A stretch of DNA of 64,000 nucleotides from JAXLSZ01 sp046330315. GTDB taxonomy: Bacteria > Actinomycetota > Thermoleophilia > Solirubrobacterales > 70-9. The stretch is taken from assembly GCA_046330315.1 (NCBI GenBank), contig JAXLSZ010000009.1, forward strand, positions 124,001-188,000, in the 5' to 3' direction. The position numbers were made by a program, and so were the translations under genes. Of the stretch, positions 35,405 through 44,902 are shown in pieces. How positions within the stretch are numbered: the first letter of the stretch is position 1; every line of letters begins with the position of its first letter. The notes below the pieces were generated by a model. It was given only the letters and a program-made list of their open reading frames with translations. It was not told the origin of the DNA and searched no databases.

Positions 35405-36358
35405 ATGGCGGAGGTTGGCGAACGATCGGTTGATGGTTTCGGGGCCCTGACCCTCCGCGGCGAGGGGGCCGGCGGCATCGAGGCGACCCTCGTGCCCGCG
35501 GCGGGGATGGTCTGCTGCTCGCTGCGCCACCGCGGCGAGGAGCTGCTCGGCCAGCGCGGTGGCCTGCGGGAATACGTGGCCGATCGCTCGACGATGGGGA
35601 TCCCCCTGCTTCACCCCTGGGCCAACCGGGTGGGCTCGTGGCGCTTCGCGCTCGCCGGGCTCGAGGTTGACCTCGAAGCGGCTTCGCCGCCTCCCTCCAC
35701 CGACCCCGGCGGGCTCCCGATCCACGGCCTGCTCGCCGCAGCCCCGGGCTGGGAGGTCCTCCGCCACGGCGTCGAGGGGGGCGCAGCGGTGCTCGAGGCG
35801 CGCTTCGAGTTCACCGAGCAGCCGGGGCTGATGGCCGCCTTCCCCTTCCCGCACGAGCTCTTCCTCGAGGCCTCCCTGGAGGGCGCGACGCTGACTCTCG
35901 CCACGACCGTCAGGGCGACGGGAGTCGCGCCGGTCCCGATCTCCTTCGGCTTCCACCCCTACCTGCGCCTCCCGGGCCTTCCCCGGGCCGAGTGGGAAGT
36001 CGAGATCCCGGTCACCGAGCGGCTCGCGCTGGACGCGCGGATGCTCCCCACCGGCGAGCGCGAGCCGGTGCTGATCGAGCCGGGCCCGCTGGGCGATCGC
36101 ACCTTCGACGACGCCTTCGACGCGCCCCCGGCCGGCGAGGCCTTCGCGCTCAGCGGCGGCGGCAGGAGGATCGAGCTGGAGCTGCTCTCCGGCTACCCCT
36201 ACTCGCAGGTCTACGCCCCGGCCGGCGACGAGGTGGTCGCCTTCGAGCCGATGACCGCCCCGACCAACGCGCTGTGCACAGGCGGGGTGGACCTGCCGAT
36301 GCTCGAGCCGGGCGAGGACTACGGCGCGGCCTTCTCGGTGACCGTCGCCGAGGCCTGA
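35405..36358 (+). CDS. aldose 1-epimerase family protein
   Basis: 317 residues. Beta-supersandwich signatures: HPWANRVG, GLPIHGLLAAAPGW with the first His, SFGFHPYLRLPG with the second His, and VAFEPMTAPTNAL. It interconverts sugar anomers. It stands alone, so the sugar is unknown. The tail of the gene is repeated downstream. Confidence 0.92.
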   Translation: MAEVGERSVDGFGALTLRGEGAGGIEATLVPAAGMVCCSLRHRGEELLGQRGGLREYVADRSTMGIPLLHPWANRVGSWRFALAGLEVDLEAASPPPSTDPGGLPIHGLLAAAPGWEVLRHGVEGGAAVLEARFEFTEQPGLMAAFPFPHELFLEASLEGATLTLATTVRATGVAPVPISFGFHPYLRLPGLPRAEWEVEIPVTERLALDARMLPTGEREPVLIEPGPLGDRTFDDAFDAPPAGEAFALSGGGRRIELELLSGYPYSQVYAPAGDEVVAFEPMTAPTNALCTGGVDLPMLEPGEDYGAAFSVTVAEA

Positions 36359-36420
36359 GCCTGTCGCCGAGTCCTGGGAGCGCCGCCGAGGCCTGAGGCT
36401 TTCGCCGAGGCCTGAGCCCG
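36345..36420 (+). repeat. 19-20-bp tandem repeat spanning the epimerase stop codon, 4 copies
   Basis: CGCCGAGGCCTGAGC at 36345 recurs at 36365, 36384 and 36403, carrying the TGA with it (one copy TGG). Confidence 0.85.
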
Positions 36421-36436
36421 GCCTCGCCGCGGCCGC

Positions 36437-36994
36437 TCAGCGCTGCTCGGAGACGATCCGCAGCCCCTCGGCGCCGGCCGGAGGGTCGATCTCCAGCTCG
36501 GCGGTCGCCATCACCCTGGCGACCAGCATGTAGTTGCCGATCACCATCAGCAGCTCGACGACCTCGCGCGGCGAGAGGAAGGAGCGCACCGCCTCGAATG
36601 AGCCGTCGCCGGCGCGCGCCTCGCGGACCACCTCGGTGGTGAACTCGATCACCGCCCGCTCCTGCTCGGAGAAGCAGGCGGCCGACGTCTCCTCGCGCTC
36701 CAGCGCCTCCACCTGCTCGGCGCGCCCGCCCACCGCCTCGAAGATCGGCACGTGCTGGACCCACTCGTACTCGGCGTGGGGGGTGAGCCTCGCGACCCGC
36801 AGGATCGCCAGCTCCCGCAGCACCGGGTCGAGCTCGAGCTGCCCGAGCAGCGCCGCCCCCCAGCGAAGCCAGGGCCGGAAGGCCGAGTCGGCGTTGGCCA
36901 GCATGCGGAAGATGTTGAGCGGCGGCAGGGCCTCCAGCGCCTCCCGGGTGGGAGCCGAGGCCCGCTCGGGGTCCACGTAGGGAAGCCGCGCCAT
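36437..36994 (-). CDS. carboxymuconolactone decarboxylase-like protein without CxxC
   Basis: 185 residues. CMD-fold pattern: LRELAILRVARLTPHAEYEWVQHVPIFEAVG, then ACFSEQERAVIEFTTEVVREA. The usual redox CxxC of AhpD-type members is replaced (PHAEYEW), so a peroxidase role is unlikely; similar proteins act as decarboxylases, hydrolases or are uncharacterised. Leaderless start. Confidence 0.85.
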   Translation of the reverse strand: MARLPYVDPERASAPTREALEALPPLNIFRMLANADSAFRPWLRWGAALLGQLELDPVLRELAILRVARLTPHAEYEWVQHVPIFEAVGGRAEQVEALEREETSAACFSEQERAVIEFTTEVVREARAGDGSFEAVRSFLSPREVVELLMVIGNYMLVARVMATAELEIDPPAGAEGLRIVSEQR

Positions 36995-37000
36995 CGGGCG

Positions 37001-37006
37001 AGGTTA
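37001..37006 (-). promoter_or_regulatory. -10 box TAACCT of the CMD-like gene
   Basis: TAACCT in GTAATAACCT, 6 nt before ATG 36994. Confidence 0.5.
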
Positions 37007-37122
37007 TTACGGCCCCTCCCGCGGGGGGCTATAGGGTTGGCGCCGCCGCCCCGCCGCAGCTCGGGAGGACTCCTGTCGCGGGGCGCCCGGCCACCGACCC
37101 TGCGAGACCCAGAAGGAGCAAG

Positions 37123-38487
37123 ATGAGCGAGACCGATTTCAGCGCGCTGAGGGAGCGGGTCAGGGGCCGGGTGACGGTCGCCGGCGAGGAGGCCTGGGAG
37201 GCCGACCGCCAACCCTGGGCCCTGGCCGCCGACCTGCGCCCCGCGGCCGTCGCCTTCCCGCTCGACGCCGAGGACGTCCGGGCGGTCGTCGCCTTCGCCC
37301 GCCAGGCCGGCCTCCGCGTCGCCGCCCAGGGCACGGGCCACGGCGCCTTCCCGCTGGAGGACCTCTCGGGCTCGGTGCTGGTCAAGATGACCGAGATGGG
37401 CGGGGTCGAGGTGGATGCCTCCGCCCGCAGGGCCCGGGCCGGGGCGGGGGCGCTCTCCCGCGACGTCATGGGAGCGGGGGCCGAGCACGGCCTGGCCGGC
37501 CTCTGCGGCTCCTCCCCCGACGTCGGCATCGTTGGCTACTCGCTGGGCGGCGGCGTCGGCTGGCTGGGGCGAAAGCATGGCTTCCAGGCCAACGCCGTGA
37601 CCTCGGTGGAGCTCGTCGACGCGGCGGGCGACCTGGTCAAGGTCGACGCCGAGAGCGACCCCGACCTCTTCTGGGCGCTGCGCGGAGGTGGCGGGGGCTT
37701 CGGCGTGGTCACCGCGATCGAGTTCGACCTGCTGCCGCTCTCCGAGGTCTACGCCGGGATCATGGCCTGGCCCTGGGAGCGCTCCGAGGAGGTGCTGAAG
37801 GCCTGGGCGGAGTGGGCCCCCGAGGCTCCCGAGGAGATCACCACCTCGGCGCGGATCCTCCAGTTCCCGCCGATCCCCGAGCTTCCCGACTTCCTGCGCG
37901 GTCGCAGCCTGGTGATGATCGACGGCGCCCATTGCGGGGACGCCGCCGACGCCGAGAAGGAGCTGGCGCGCTTCCGCGACCTCGGCCCCGAGCTCGACAT
38001 GTGGCAGGCGATGCCGGCCGCCGGCCTGGTCCAGGTCCACGGCGACCCCGAGCAGCCGACTCCGGCGGCGAGCAACCACCGGATGCTCCGCGAGCTCCCG
38101 CCCGAGGCGGTCGAGGCCTTCGTTGGGGTGGCCGGCCCCGGCTCGGGGTCGCCGCTGATCTTCAGCGAGCTGCGCCAGTTCGGCGGCGCGCTCTCCCGCC
38201 GGCCGGAGGGGGGAGGGGCGATCGGCGCCCTCGAGGACCCCTTCTGCCTCTTCGCCCTGGGGATGGTCATCGATCCCGAGTCCGCGAAGGCCGTGGCCGC
38301 CCACGCCGAGAAGGTCTGCGAGGAGATGTCGCCGTGGGCGAGCGATCGCGAGTACTACAACTTCGCGGAGAATCCCGGTGAGTACGCCTCGTATTTCGAC
38401 GGCGCAGACGCCGCCAGGCTCCTCGAGGTCCGCGCCAAGGCCGACCCGGATGGGATCTTCCAGCCCAATCACGCGATGCAGGCATAG
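37123..38487 (+). CDS. FAD-binding oxidoreductase (VAO/PCMH type)
   Basis: 454 residues, GAAGGAG before ATG. The FAD domain has GLRVAAQGTGHGAF (with the His often used for covalent FAD), GLCGSSPDVGIVGYSLGGGVGWLGRKHGF in two parts, and GGGGGFGVVTAIEFDL. The C terminus (YYNFAENPG, then DPDGIFQPNHAM) matches the berberine-bridge-type ending. It oxidises an unknown alcohol or amine. Followed 20 bp later by a flavin/PPOX-like protein, so the two are probably one operon. Confidence 0.92.
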   Translation: MSETDFSALRERVRGRVTVAGEEAWEADRQPWALAADLRPAAVAFPLDAEDVRAVVAFARQAGLRVAAQGTGHGAFPLEDLSGSVLVKMTEMGGVEVDASARRARAGAGALSRDVMGAGAEHGLAGLCGSSPDVGIVGYSLGGGVGWLGRKHGFQANAVTSVELVDAAGDLVKVDAESDPDLFWALRGGGGGFGVVTAIEFDLLPLSEVYAGIMAWPWERSEEVLKAWAEWAPEAPEEITTSARILQFPPIPELPDFLRGRSLVMIDGAHCGDAADAEKELARFRDLGPELDMWQAMPAAGLVQVHGDPEQPTPAASNHRMLRELPPEAVEAFVGVAGPGSGSPLIFSELRQFGGALSRRPEGGGAIGALEDPFCLFALGMVIDPESAKAVAAHAEKVCEEMSPWASDREYYNFAENPGEYASYFDGADAARLLEVRAKADPDGIFQPNHAMQA

Positions 38488-38507
38488 GCGGAGACGGGAA
38501 ACCGCAG

Positions 38508-38924
38508 ATGAGCAGGCCGGCGGTCGTCGCCGAGCTTCTCGAAGGGCCCCACCCCTGCTGTCTCTCGACCCTGGACGACGATGGCAGCCCCTACGTGGTG
38601 GTCGTCTGGTGCGCTGCGGAGGGCGACGCGGTGGCGGTGAACGCGGCCGAAGGGAGGTGGCTGGACAACCTCAGACGCGACCCCCGGGCCTCGCTGGTCG
38701 TCCTCGACACCGCCAACATCCTGCGCTACGTCGGCATCGACGGAAGGGCGGTCACGATCGAGCCCGACCCCGGCCACGCCCACATGAACGAGCTCTCGCG
38801 GCTCTACGAGGGCCGCGACTACGCCTACGCGACACCGGAGGACGAGCGCCGCTTCAAGATCGTCATCGAGCCGGCAAGGGTCCGCGCCTTCGATCTCCCG
38901 CCGCCCGACGCTCCGGACGGCTGA
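38508..38924 (+). CDS. PPOX-family (split-barrel flavin or F420) protein
   Basis: 138 residues. Split beta-barrel pattern: GPHPCCLSTLDDDGSPYVVVVW, then WLDNLRRDPRASLVVLD and YVGIDGRAVTIEPD. Members bind FMN, F420 or haem; the LSTxxxDGxPxV start is common in F420-dependent reductases of actinobacteria. Cofactor not provable here. Operon partner of the FAD oxidoreductase. Confidence 0.85.
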   Translation: MSRPAVVAELLEGPHPCCLSTLDDDGSPYVVVVWCAAEGDAVAVNAAEGRWLDNLRRDPRASLVVLDTANILRYVGIDGRAVTIEPDPGHAHMNELSRLYEGRDYAYATPEDERRFKIVIEPARVRAFDLPPPDAPDG

Positions 38925-38969
38925 GTCTCTCGCGGCCGGTCGCTACGGCCTGCGAGGGGATCTCCGGCT

Positions 38970-38975
38970 CATAAT
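38970..38975 (+). promoter_or_regulatory. -10 box CATAAT of the large membrane protein gene
   Basis: CATAAT, then 8 nt, then GTG 38984. AT-rich for this window. Confidence 0.5.
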
Positions 38976-38983
38976 CCGGCTCC

Positions 38984-41164
38984 GTGAGTGCCGGCCCATA
39001 CCTACTCGGAGTGCTCGGGCTCGCGATCGCCGCGGGTTGCGCGGGCCTCGGGGCCGTCCGCGTCCGCCGCCGGCTGCTGAGCGGCTGGGTGGGCCCGCCG
39101 GCCTGGGTTGCCGACGGGGTGCTGGCGCTGGCGCTGCTGATCTTGGTGGCGGAGGTGCTGGGCACCTTCGGGGGGCTTCGCCCCGCGCCCTTCGTCGCCG
39201 TCTCCGCCGCAGCCGGCCTGGCGGCCCGCTTCCTCGTCGCGCCGCCCGATCCCGGGTCGGCGGCGTCGGCTCCTCCCTCGCCGGGATCCGACCGGGCGGT
39301 GGCGCTGGTGGCGCTCGCCGCCGCCGCTCTCGTCCTCGCGCACTGGTCGGTGGGCACCCGGGACAGCCTCGCCCACGGGATGAGCGGCTACGACACGCTC
39401 TGGTACCACGGCCCCTTCGCGGTCGAGTTCTCCCGCGGCTCGACCTTCGACTTCCTCTACGTCGCGCCCCGCTACCTGACCTGGTTCTTCCCGGCCAACT
39501 CCGAGCTGATCAACGCCTTCGGGATCCTCACCCTCGGGCGCGACACCCTCTCGGTTCTGCTCAACCTCTTCTGGGTCGGGCCGGTGCTGCTCGCCGCCTG
39601 GGCGGTGGGGAGGCCGTTCGGGGCCGCGCCGCACTCGATGCTGGGCGTGGCGGTGCTGCTCGAGACGGGGGTCATGGCAGACCAGGCCGGGTCGGGTCGC
39701 AACGACATGGCGGCAATCTTCTTCCTGCTCGCCGCCGCCGCGGTGCTCCTCAACGCCGCCGCCGCGGGGCCCGGTGCCGCGTCCCGGCTCAGGTTCCTGA
39801 GCACGGCCCGCCCTGGGGGCGAGGACGGCCCGTTCGGGGACGGCGGGCGACTGCGGATGACCGGGGAGCTGCCACTCGGGGCCCTGGCCGTCGCCGGCCT
39901 CGCGGTCGGGCTGATGGCGGGGACCAAGGTCAACCTGCTCGCCCCGGCGCTGGCCCTGGTCGTGGGGCTGCCGCTGATCGCCGGGCCGGGCAGGCGCCTC
40001 GCCGCGCTCGGCGCGTTCACGCTGCCGGCCCTGGCAGGCGGCGGCTACTGGTATCTGCGGAACCTCGTCCACGAGGGCAGCCCGCTGCCCTGGGTGACCA
40101 GGTTGGCGGGGGTCTCGCTGCCCGGGCCGGACCAGCCGCTGGGCGGGCGGCCGCAGTTCTCGATCGCCCACTACCTGACCGACGGCACGGTTTGGAGCGA
40201 CTGGTTTCTGCCGAAGCTGAGCGATGGGTTGGGAGTGCTGTGGCCGCTGCTCGTCGCGCTGGCCGTCTTCGTCACCGTGGCCTGCCTGGCGAGGGGCCCG
40301 GGGCTGCTGCGGGTGCTCGCCGTGGCGGTCGTGCTGGGGGCGGCCGGGTGGCTCTTCCACGGCACCTCGGCCGAGGGGCCGCCGGGGGAGCCGATCGGGT
40401 TCCTCTCCAGCCTGCGCCACGTCGCGCCGGTCGTCGCCCTGGCCCTGGCGCTCGCGCCGCTCTCGCCGGGGCTCCGCTCGGCCCGGGGCAGGCTCGGGCT
40501 GCTCGTTGGGCTGCTCGTCCTGCTGCCCTTCGCCGCGGCCTCGGGAGCGCCGTGGATCGGCGGCTACCTGGGGTCCGCCATCGCCGTCGGCCTCGCCGCC
40601 TTCGGCCTGCTCACCCTCGCCCTGCTCTCCCCGCCGCTCGGCGGGCGCGCCCTGGCCGCCGTCTGGGCGGTTGCCCTGCTTGCGCTGGCCGGCGGGGTGT
40701 GGGCGCTCCAGCGCTCCTACCTCGACGATCGCTACCGGGCGGCGGAGATCATCCCGGCCGGCCTCTCCGACGCGGCGCGTTGGGCCCGCGGGGTCGAGGA
40801 CACGAGGATCGCCACCACCTCGGACCGCTCCTACCCGCTCCTCGGCACCGACCTCTCCAACACCGTGGACTACCTCGGCCGCCACCACCGCGGGACGTTC
40901 CGCGACATCCCGACCTGCCGGCAGTGGCGCCGGGCGCTCGACCGGGGCGATTATCGCTACGCGGTGGTCAGCTATGACCGCATCGTCCGCGGCCTTCCCG
41001 CCTTCCCACCGGAGGCGCGCTGGACGGCGAGCGACCCCGCCGCGAAGGTCGTGCTGCGCCGGCGACCGACCGTGGTCTTCCGGATCGACGGCCGCCTCGA
41101 CCCCGCCACCTGCCCGCCCCCGAGGCCGGGCGAGCGCCGCCTGCTCCCCGACCGCAACGCCTGA
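38984..41164 (+). CDS. large multi-helix membrane protein, GT-C-like
   Basis: 726 residues with about 13 hydrophobic helices. A conserved-looking first outer loop, GMSGYDTLWYHGPFAVEFSRG, holds an Asp and aromatic residues like those of GT-C glycosyltransferases; YLTWFFPANSELINAFGIL follows. The last ~130 residues form a soluble domain (RIATTSDRSYPLLGTDLSNTVDYLG). It could transfer a sugar from a lipid carrier, but this is by analogy only. Confidence 0.65.
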   Translation: MSAGPYLLGVLGLAIAAGCAGLGAVRVRRRLLSGWVGPPAWVADGVLALALLILVAEVLGTFGGLRPAPFVAVSAAAGLAARFLVAPPDPGSAASAPPSPGSDRAVALVALAAAALVLAHWSVGTRDSLAHGMSGYDTLWYHGPFAVEFSRGSTFDFLYVAPRYLTWFFPANSELINAFGILTLGRDTLSVLLNLFWVGPVLLAAWAVGRPFGAAPHSMLGVAVLLETGVMADQAGSGRNDMAAIFFLLAAAAVLLNAAAAGPGAASRLRFLSTARPGGEDGPFGDGGRLRMTGELPLGALAVAGLAVGLMAGTKVNLLAPALALVVGLPLIAGPGRRLAALGAFTLPALAGGGYWYLRNLVHEGSPLPWVTRLAGVSLPGPDQPLGGRPQFSIAHYLTDGTVWSDWFLPKLSDGLGVLWPLLVALAVFVTVACLARGPGLLRVLAVAVVLGAAGWLFHGTSAEGPPGEPIGFLSSLRHVAPVVALALALAPLSPGLRSARGRLGLLVGLLVLLPFAAASGAPWIGGYLGSAIAVGLAAFGLLTLALLSPPLGGRALAAVWAVALLALAGGVWALQRSYLDDRYRAAEIIPAGLSDAARWARGVEDTRIATTSDRSYPLLGTDLSNTVDYLGRHHRGTFRDIPTCRQWRRALDRGDYRYAVVSYDRIVRGLPAFPPEARWTASDPAAKVVLRRRPTVVFRIDGRLDPATCPPPRPGERRLLPDRNA

Positions 41165-41190
41165 CCCCCGGCGCCGCCGCCACCCCGGCC

Positions 41191-41249
41191 CCGTCGCCGA
41201 GACTGAAGATAAGCATCAATACGATGGTTTCGATCACTTTCGGCGACGG
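41191..41249 (+). repeat. H1 hairpin repeat, copy 4 (longest stem)
   Basis: CCGTCGCCGAGACTGA pairs with TCACTTTCGGCGACGG over 16 positions with one C-C mismatch and one wobble. Between convergent genes. Confidence 0.85.
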
Positions 41250-41282
41250 GGCGGCTCGTTCTCGGCGACGAACCGCGCCTCC

Positions 41283-41445
41283 GGGACCATCGGCGCCGCC
41301 GGGCCTGTGGAACCACCGCCGCGCCCGCGGAAACACCGCCGCGCCCGCCGGAACCACCGCCGCGCACGCCGGGCCCGCGGAACCACCGCCGCGCACGCCG
41401 CGCCCGCCGGAACCACCGCCGCGCCCGCCCGGACCATCGGCGCCG
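41283..41445. repeat. GC-rich tandem repeat between convergent genes
   Basis: Units around GGAACCACCGCCGCGCCCGCC in about six imperfect copies fill the gap after H1 copy 4. Confidence 0.8.
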
Positions 41446-41457
41446 CCAGGCTGATCG

Positions 41458-42339
41458 CTAGATGGCCGCGAGGAGGTCGTCGAGCACGTCGCCGTAGCGA
41501 CGCAGCACGATCGAGAGGTGGCCCTCGTCGGCGGGCAACCGGGCTCGGGCGCCCGAGACGTTCTCGGCCAGCCACTGCCCGTGCGCGAAGGGGACGAAGC
41601 GGTCCTCGGCGCCCTGCCAGATCGTCACCGGGACCTCGATCGCGCCCGGATCGAAGCCCCAGCGGTCGATGAACGCCATGTCATCGTCGAACCAACCCCA
41701 GATCCCGCTGGCGATCGCCGCCCGGCAGCCCTCGGCGACGTGCTCCGCGAACTCGCCGCTCAGCACCGCCCGGTCCACCTCGCTCAGCAGATCGCCGAAG
41801 GCCTCGCGGACCTCCGCCCCCGAGATCCCCCTCATCCCCTCGACCTCGAGGTCGAGGTAGTTGCGGAGCGGCTCGGTCCCGGCGAAGGCGGCGCCGAACT
41901 CGTCGTGGTTCTTCTGACCCATTCCCTCAAGCCAATCGAGCCCCTCGGCGTCGTGGGGGGCGACTCCGGCCATGGTGGCTGCGGAGATCACCCGCTCCCC
42001 GAGCAGCGCGGCGCTCGCCAGGGCATGCGGGCCGCCACCCGAGGCGCCGACCGTGTGGAACCGCTCCAGGCCCAGGGCGTCGGCGACCGCGGCGACGTCG
42101 GCTGCGCAGTCGGCGACGCGGCGGCCCTCGTCCCGGTCGGAGTCGCCGTAGCCGGGGCGGCAGTAGGTGACGTGGCGAAGGCCGCGCTCGGCCCCGTCCT
42201 CGACCATGGTCCGGTAGACCATCCCCGCATCCGGGGTTCCGGTGTGGAAGATCACCGCCCGGCCGTCCTCGGGGCCGGCCAGGTGGGCCTCGATGCGGCG
42301 CCCGCCCGGGCCGCGGATGTCCGCTCGCCGCGACTCCAC
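41458..42339 (-). CDS. alpha/beta hydrolase
   Basis: 293 residues from GTG 42339; the frame stays open for over 100 codons upstream through sequence antisense to the HAD gene, which was rejected. Nucleophile in GASGGGPHAL, acid in IWQGAEDRFVPF, His in PADEGHLSIVL. Residues FHTGTPDAGM form the oxyanion loop. Substrate unknown. Confidence 0.88.
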   Translation of the reverse strand: MESRRADIRGPGGRRIEAHLAGPEDGRAVIFHTGTPDAGMVYRTMVEDGAERGLRHVTYCRPGYGDSDRDEGRRVADCAADVAAVADALGLERFHTVGASGGGPHALASAALLGERVISAATMAGVAPHDAEGLDWLEGMGQKNHDEFGAAFAGTEPLRNYLDLEVEGMRGISGAEVREAFGDLLSEVDRAVLSGEFAEHVAEGCRAAIASGIWGWFDDDMAFIDRWGFDPGAIEVPVTIWQGAEDRFVPFAHGQWLAENVSGARARLPADEGHLSIVLRRYGDVLDDLLAAI

Positions 42340-42460
42340 ACGGCGATCCTCGCATCCGGCGCGGCCCCCTGCAAATGCCCGGACCGGCCCGGGGCGGCGG
42401 ATCGCGGCCGACTCCTGCCTGCTCCCGCCGCCCGGATCCGAAGCCTGAAAGGATGCGCGC

Positions 42461-43285
42461 GTGAGCAGGCGCAGGTCGTTGATCCGCGGGACGTTGATCT
42501 TCCTCGCCGGGGCGCTGGTGGCGGGTGCCGCCGCGCTCGCGGCAACGGGTGGGTCCGATGACATCCGCAAGACCTCGGTGAGCGACGGGACGCCGGTCTT
42601 CGGGCTGCGGCCGACCGGGGTTGGGCTGCCGATCATCCCTGTCTCGGCGAGCAGCCTCGGCGCCGGCGACCTCGCCGGGGCGCTCAACGACTACCACGAC
42701 TCGGGCGCCTACGCCGACGACCTGGCGGCGGTCGACTCGAAGGCGCGTTCCTATCTGCTGAAGCGCCTCGACAGGCTCGCCGCCAAGAAGAAGCGCTGCC
42801 GGAAGTACTCGCACCGCAACCACAAGCCGCTCTCGCGCTGTGAGCAGCCGAAGTTCGCGATCGTCCTCGACATCGACGAGACCTCGATCAGCAACTACGC
42901 CTACTTGGGCGACTTCACCAACGTCGTCGCCAAGCTCGCCCAGGCGGCCGTCGCGGCGACCTCACCGGCCATCGGGCCCACCCTGAAGCTCTACGATCTG
43001 GCGAAGAGCAGGGGAGTGGCGCCCTTCTTCATCACCGGGCGGCCGACGGCCTTCGAGAGCCTGACGACCCAGAACCTCACCTACGCCGGCTATTCCGGCT
43101 GGAGGGGGCTGATCCTCAACCCCGGTGGGCACCCGCTCACCGACTACAAGAGCTCCGAACGGGCGAAGATCGAGAAGCAGGGCTACCGCATCCTCGTCAA
43201 CCTCGGCGACCAGGAGAGCGATCTCGCCGGCGGCCACGCCGGCCGCGCCTTCAAGCTCCCCAACCCTTTCTACTACTCGCCCTGA
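42461..43285 (+). CDS. secreted HAD-superfamily acid phosphatase
   Basis: 274 residues. An N-terminal signal/anchor helix (LIFLAGALVAGAAALAA). HAD motif I is IVLDIDETSISN (Asp137, Asp139), motif II FFITGRP, motif III lysine in KSSERAKIEK, and GDQESDLAGG motif IV. This is the class B / P4-type phosphatase family, acting outside the membrane on phosphomonoesters. A Cys-rich basic loop precedes motif I. Four stop-bearing tandem units follow. Confidence 0.9.
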   Translation: MSRRRSLIRGTLIFLAGALVAGAAALAATGGSDDIRKTSVSDGTPVFGLRPTGVGLPIIPVSASSLGAGDLAGALNDYHDSGAYADDLAAVDSKARSYLLKRLDRLAAKKKRCRKYSHRNHKPLSRCEQPKFAIVLDIDETSISNYAYLGDFTNVVAKLAQAAVAATSPAIGPTLKLYDLAKSRGVAPFFITGRPTAFESLTTQNLTYAGYSGWRGLILNPGGHPLTDYKSSERAKIEKQGYRILVNLGDQESDLAGGHAGRAFKLPNPFYYSP

Positions 43286-43356
43286 CCCAACCCCGGTCGC
43301 CCTGACCCAACCCCGCTCGCCCTGACCCAACCCCGCTCGCCCTGACCCAACCCCGC
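43277..43356 (+). repeat. 20-bp tandem repeat spanning the phosphatase stop codon, 4 copies
   Basis: TCGCCCTGACCCAACCCCGC repeated exactly four times; the first carries the real TGA (43283-43285). It abuts H1 copy 5. Confidence 0.95.
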
Positions 43357-43407
43357 CGCCGAAAGTGAAGATAAGCATCAATACGATGGTTTCGATCACT
43401 TTCGCCG
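43357..43407 (+). repeat. H1 hairpin repeat, copy 5 (compensatory stem change)
   Basis: Arms CGAAAGTGA / TCACTTTCG: the G-C pair of copies 1, 3 and 6 is replaced by A-T on both sides. The TGA stop of the convergent gene lies within the 3' arm. Confidence 0.88.
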
Positions 43408-44901
43408 GCGCAGCACCTGGCTGGCGGCAGGGGCCGGGTAGGCCTCCACGTGGGAAGTGACGGTGTGGCAGTCGGCCGGGTCCAGGCGCCCGAGCACCTG
43501 CGGTGAGCCGCCGCGGGGGACGGGGCCGACGACCGCCTCAGCGGCGCCGAGCAGGCGCCCCTCGCCGTCGCGCCCGACGACGGCCACCTGGCTGCTCCGA
43601 AGCGGCCGGGCCGCACGAAGGCGCGCCATCACCACGCAGAGCCGCCGGTTCACCTCCGCACCTGTGACCTCGAAGGGCGTGCGGTGCGCCGGCCTCACCG
43701 CGCCGGCTGCGAAGCGCACCTGCGGTCGCAATCCACGCGGCAGCGGCCGCCCCAGCTCGTCGAGGACGACGGCGGTCGCCCCCGGCGCGACGGTCGGCCG
43801 GATCTCCACCCGGCGAGGCGGGTCGAGCCCGGCCCGCCTGTGGCCCTGGCGGTCCCGCAACTCCCCGAAGGGGTAGACGCCCACCGCCGCCCGGGTGCGG
43901 CTCGTGTTCCGGACCAGGGCGAGGTAGGCGACATCGCCGGAGTCGTTTCGGACCAGGCGCTGCTCGACCACCCGCAGGGCCTGGACCGGCTGCGGCGGCG
44001 GCTTCGCCGGCTCGTCGAACCAGCCCAGGAAGAGTCCCCCGAAGAAGGCGACGCCAACCCCGATCCACATCGAGTACCAGAGGACCACGACCAGGCCGTA
44101 GATCCCCAGGCCGACCCACCTGGCGGCCTCTCCGGCGATCGCCAGCAACCTGGCCCGGCGGGTTGCGCCCCCTGCGGGTGCGCCCGGTCGCCCCGTCCCC
44201 AGGCCGCCTGGCCCTCCGGTCCCCGGGCCGCCCGGCCCTAGGGTGCCCGAGGGCCCCCACCCCGCCGGGCCCGGAGCCGGAGACGCCTCCTCGCCGCCGT
44301 ACTCCCCGACGGACAGCAGCTCTTCGACCGTTCCCGGGTCGATGCCGGGGAACCGTGCGGCGCACACCTCGACCAGGGCCGCCGCGTCGGGCACCCGGAT
44401 CAGCTCGGCTCCGTGGACACGGGCGAGCCCCTCGAGAAGCTCGCGGTGGGAGTCGTCGAAGGCCGTGGCCAGATGGACGAAGGCCCGGGGCCGGGCGAGC
44501 TCGGCCCGGAAGCCGTCGGCGTGGACCTCGACGCGACCCCACGCCTCGACGATGCCGAGCACCCCGATCGCGTCGCGGCGGCCGCCGGCGGCCAGGGAGT
44601 CGGCGACCTCCCCCGCCTGCCCGGCCCACGGGTGCATCGCGTAGAGGCCGCAGGTGCAGTGCGGGTCCGGCGGGCGGTGCTCGCGCGCCGTCCGCTGCCG
44701 CTCCCCGTACGCGGCGCAGTGCGCGCGGGTCGGCGAGCCGCCGGCCTCCCAGCAGACCCCGTTGAGCCCGGCGATTCGCAACGAGCCCCGCTCGCTTCGC
44801 AGGTACCAGATGCGCACCCCGTGGATGCGCCCCGGCAGCAGCGGGCTTTGGCCGTGAGGGTCGGCCCGGCCTGCACCGTCCCCGGGAGCCGAGCCGTCCA
44901 C
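43396..44901 (-). CDS. membrane protein with Cys-rich N-terminal module
   Basis: 501 residues from GTG 44901, one base after the upstream stop. The N-terminal module has RIWYLRSERGSLRIAGLNG, WEAGGSPTRAHC and HCTCGLYAMHPW, a cysteine pattern seen in uncharacterised actinobacterial proteins. A Gly/Pro-rich linker leads to two closely spaced helices (VGLGIYGLVVVLWYSMW, GVAFFGGLFLGWF), then a soluble C-terminal domain of beta character. The final residues RRRK and the stop come from H1 copy 5. Function unknown. Confidence 0.65.
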   Translation of the reverse strand: MDGSAPGDGAGRADPHGQSPLLPGRIHGVRIWYLRSERGSLRIAGLNGVCWEAGGSPTRAHCAAYGERQRTAREHRPPDPHCTCGLYAMHPWAGQAGEVADSLAAGGRRDAIGVLGIVEAWGRVEVHADGFRAELARPRAFVHLATAFDDSHRELLEGLARVHGAELIRVPDAAALVEVCAARFPGIDPGTVEELLSVGEYGGEEASPAPGPAGWGPSGTLGPGGPGTGGPGGLGTGRPGAPAGGATRRARLLAIAGEAARWVGLGIYGLVVVLWYSMWIGVGVAFFGGLFLGWFDEPAKPPPQPVQALRVVEQRLVRNDSGDVAYLALVRNTSRTRAAVGVYPFGELRDRQGHRRAGLDPPRRVEIRPTVAPGATAVVLDELGRPLPRGLRPQVRFAAGAVRPAHRTPFEVTGAEVNRRLCVVMARLRAARPLRSSQVAVVGRDGEGRLLGAAEAVVGPVPRGGSPQVLGRLDPADCHTVTSHVEAYPAPAASQVLRRRK

Positions 44902-44902
44902 C

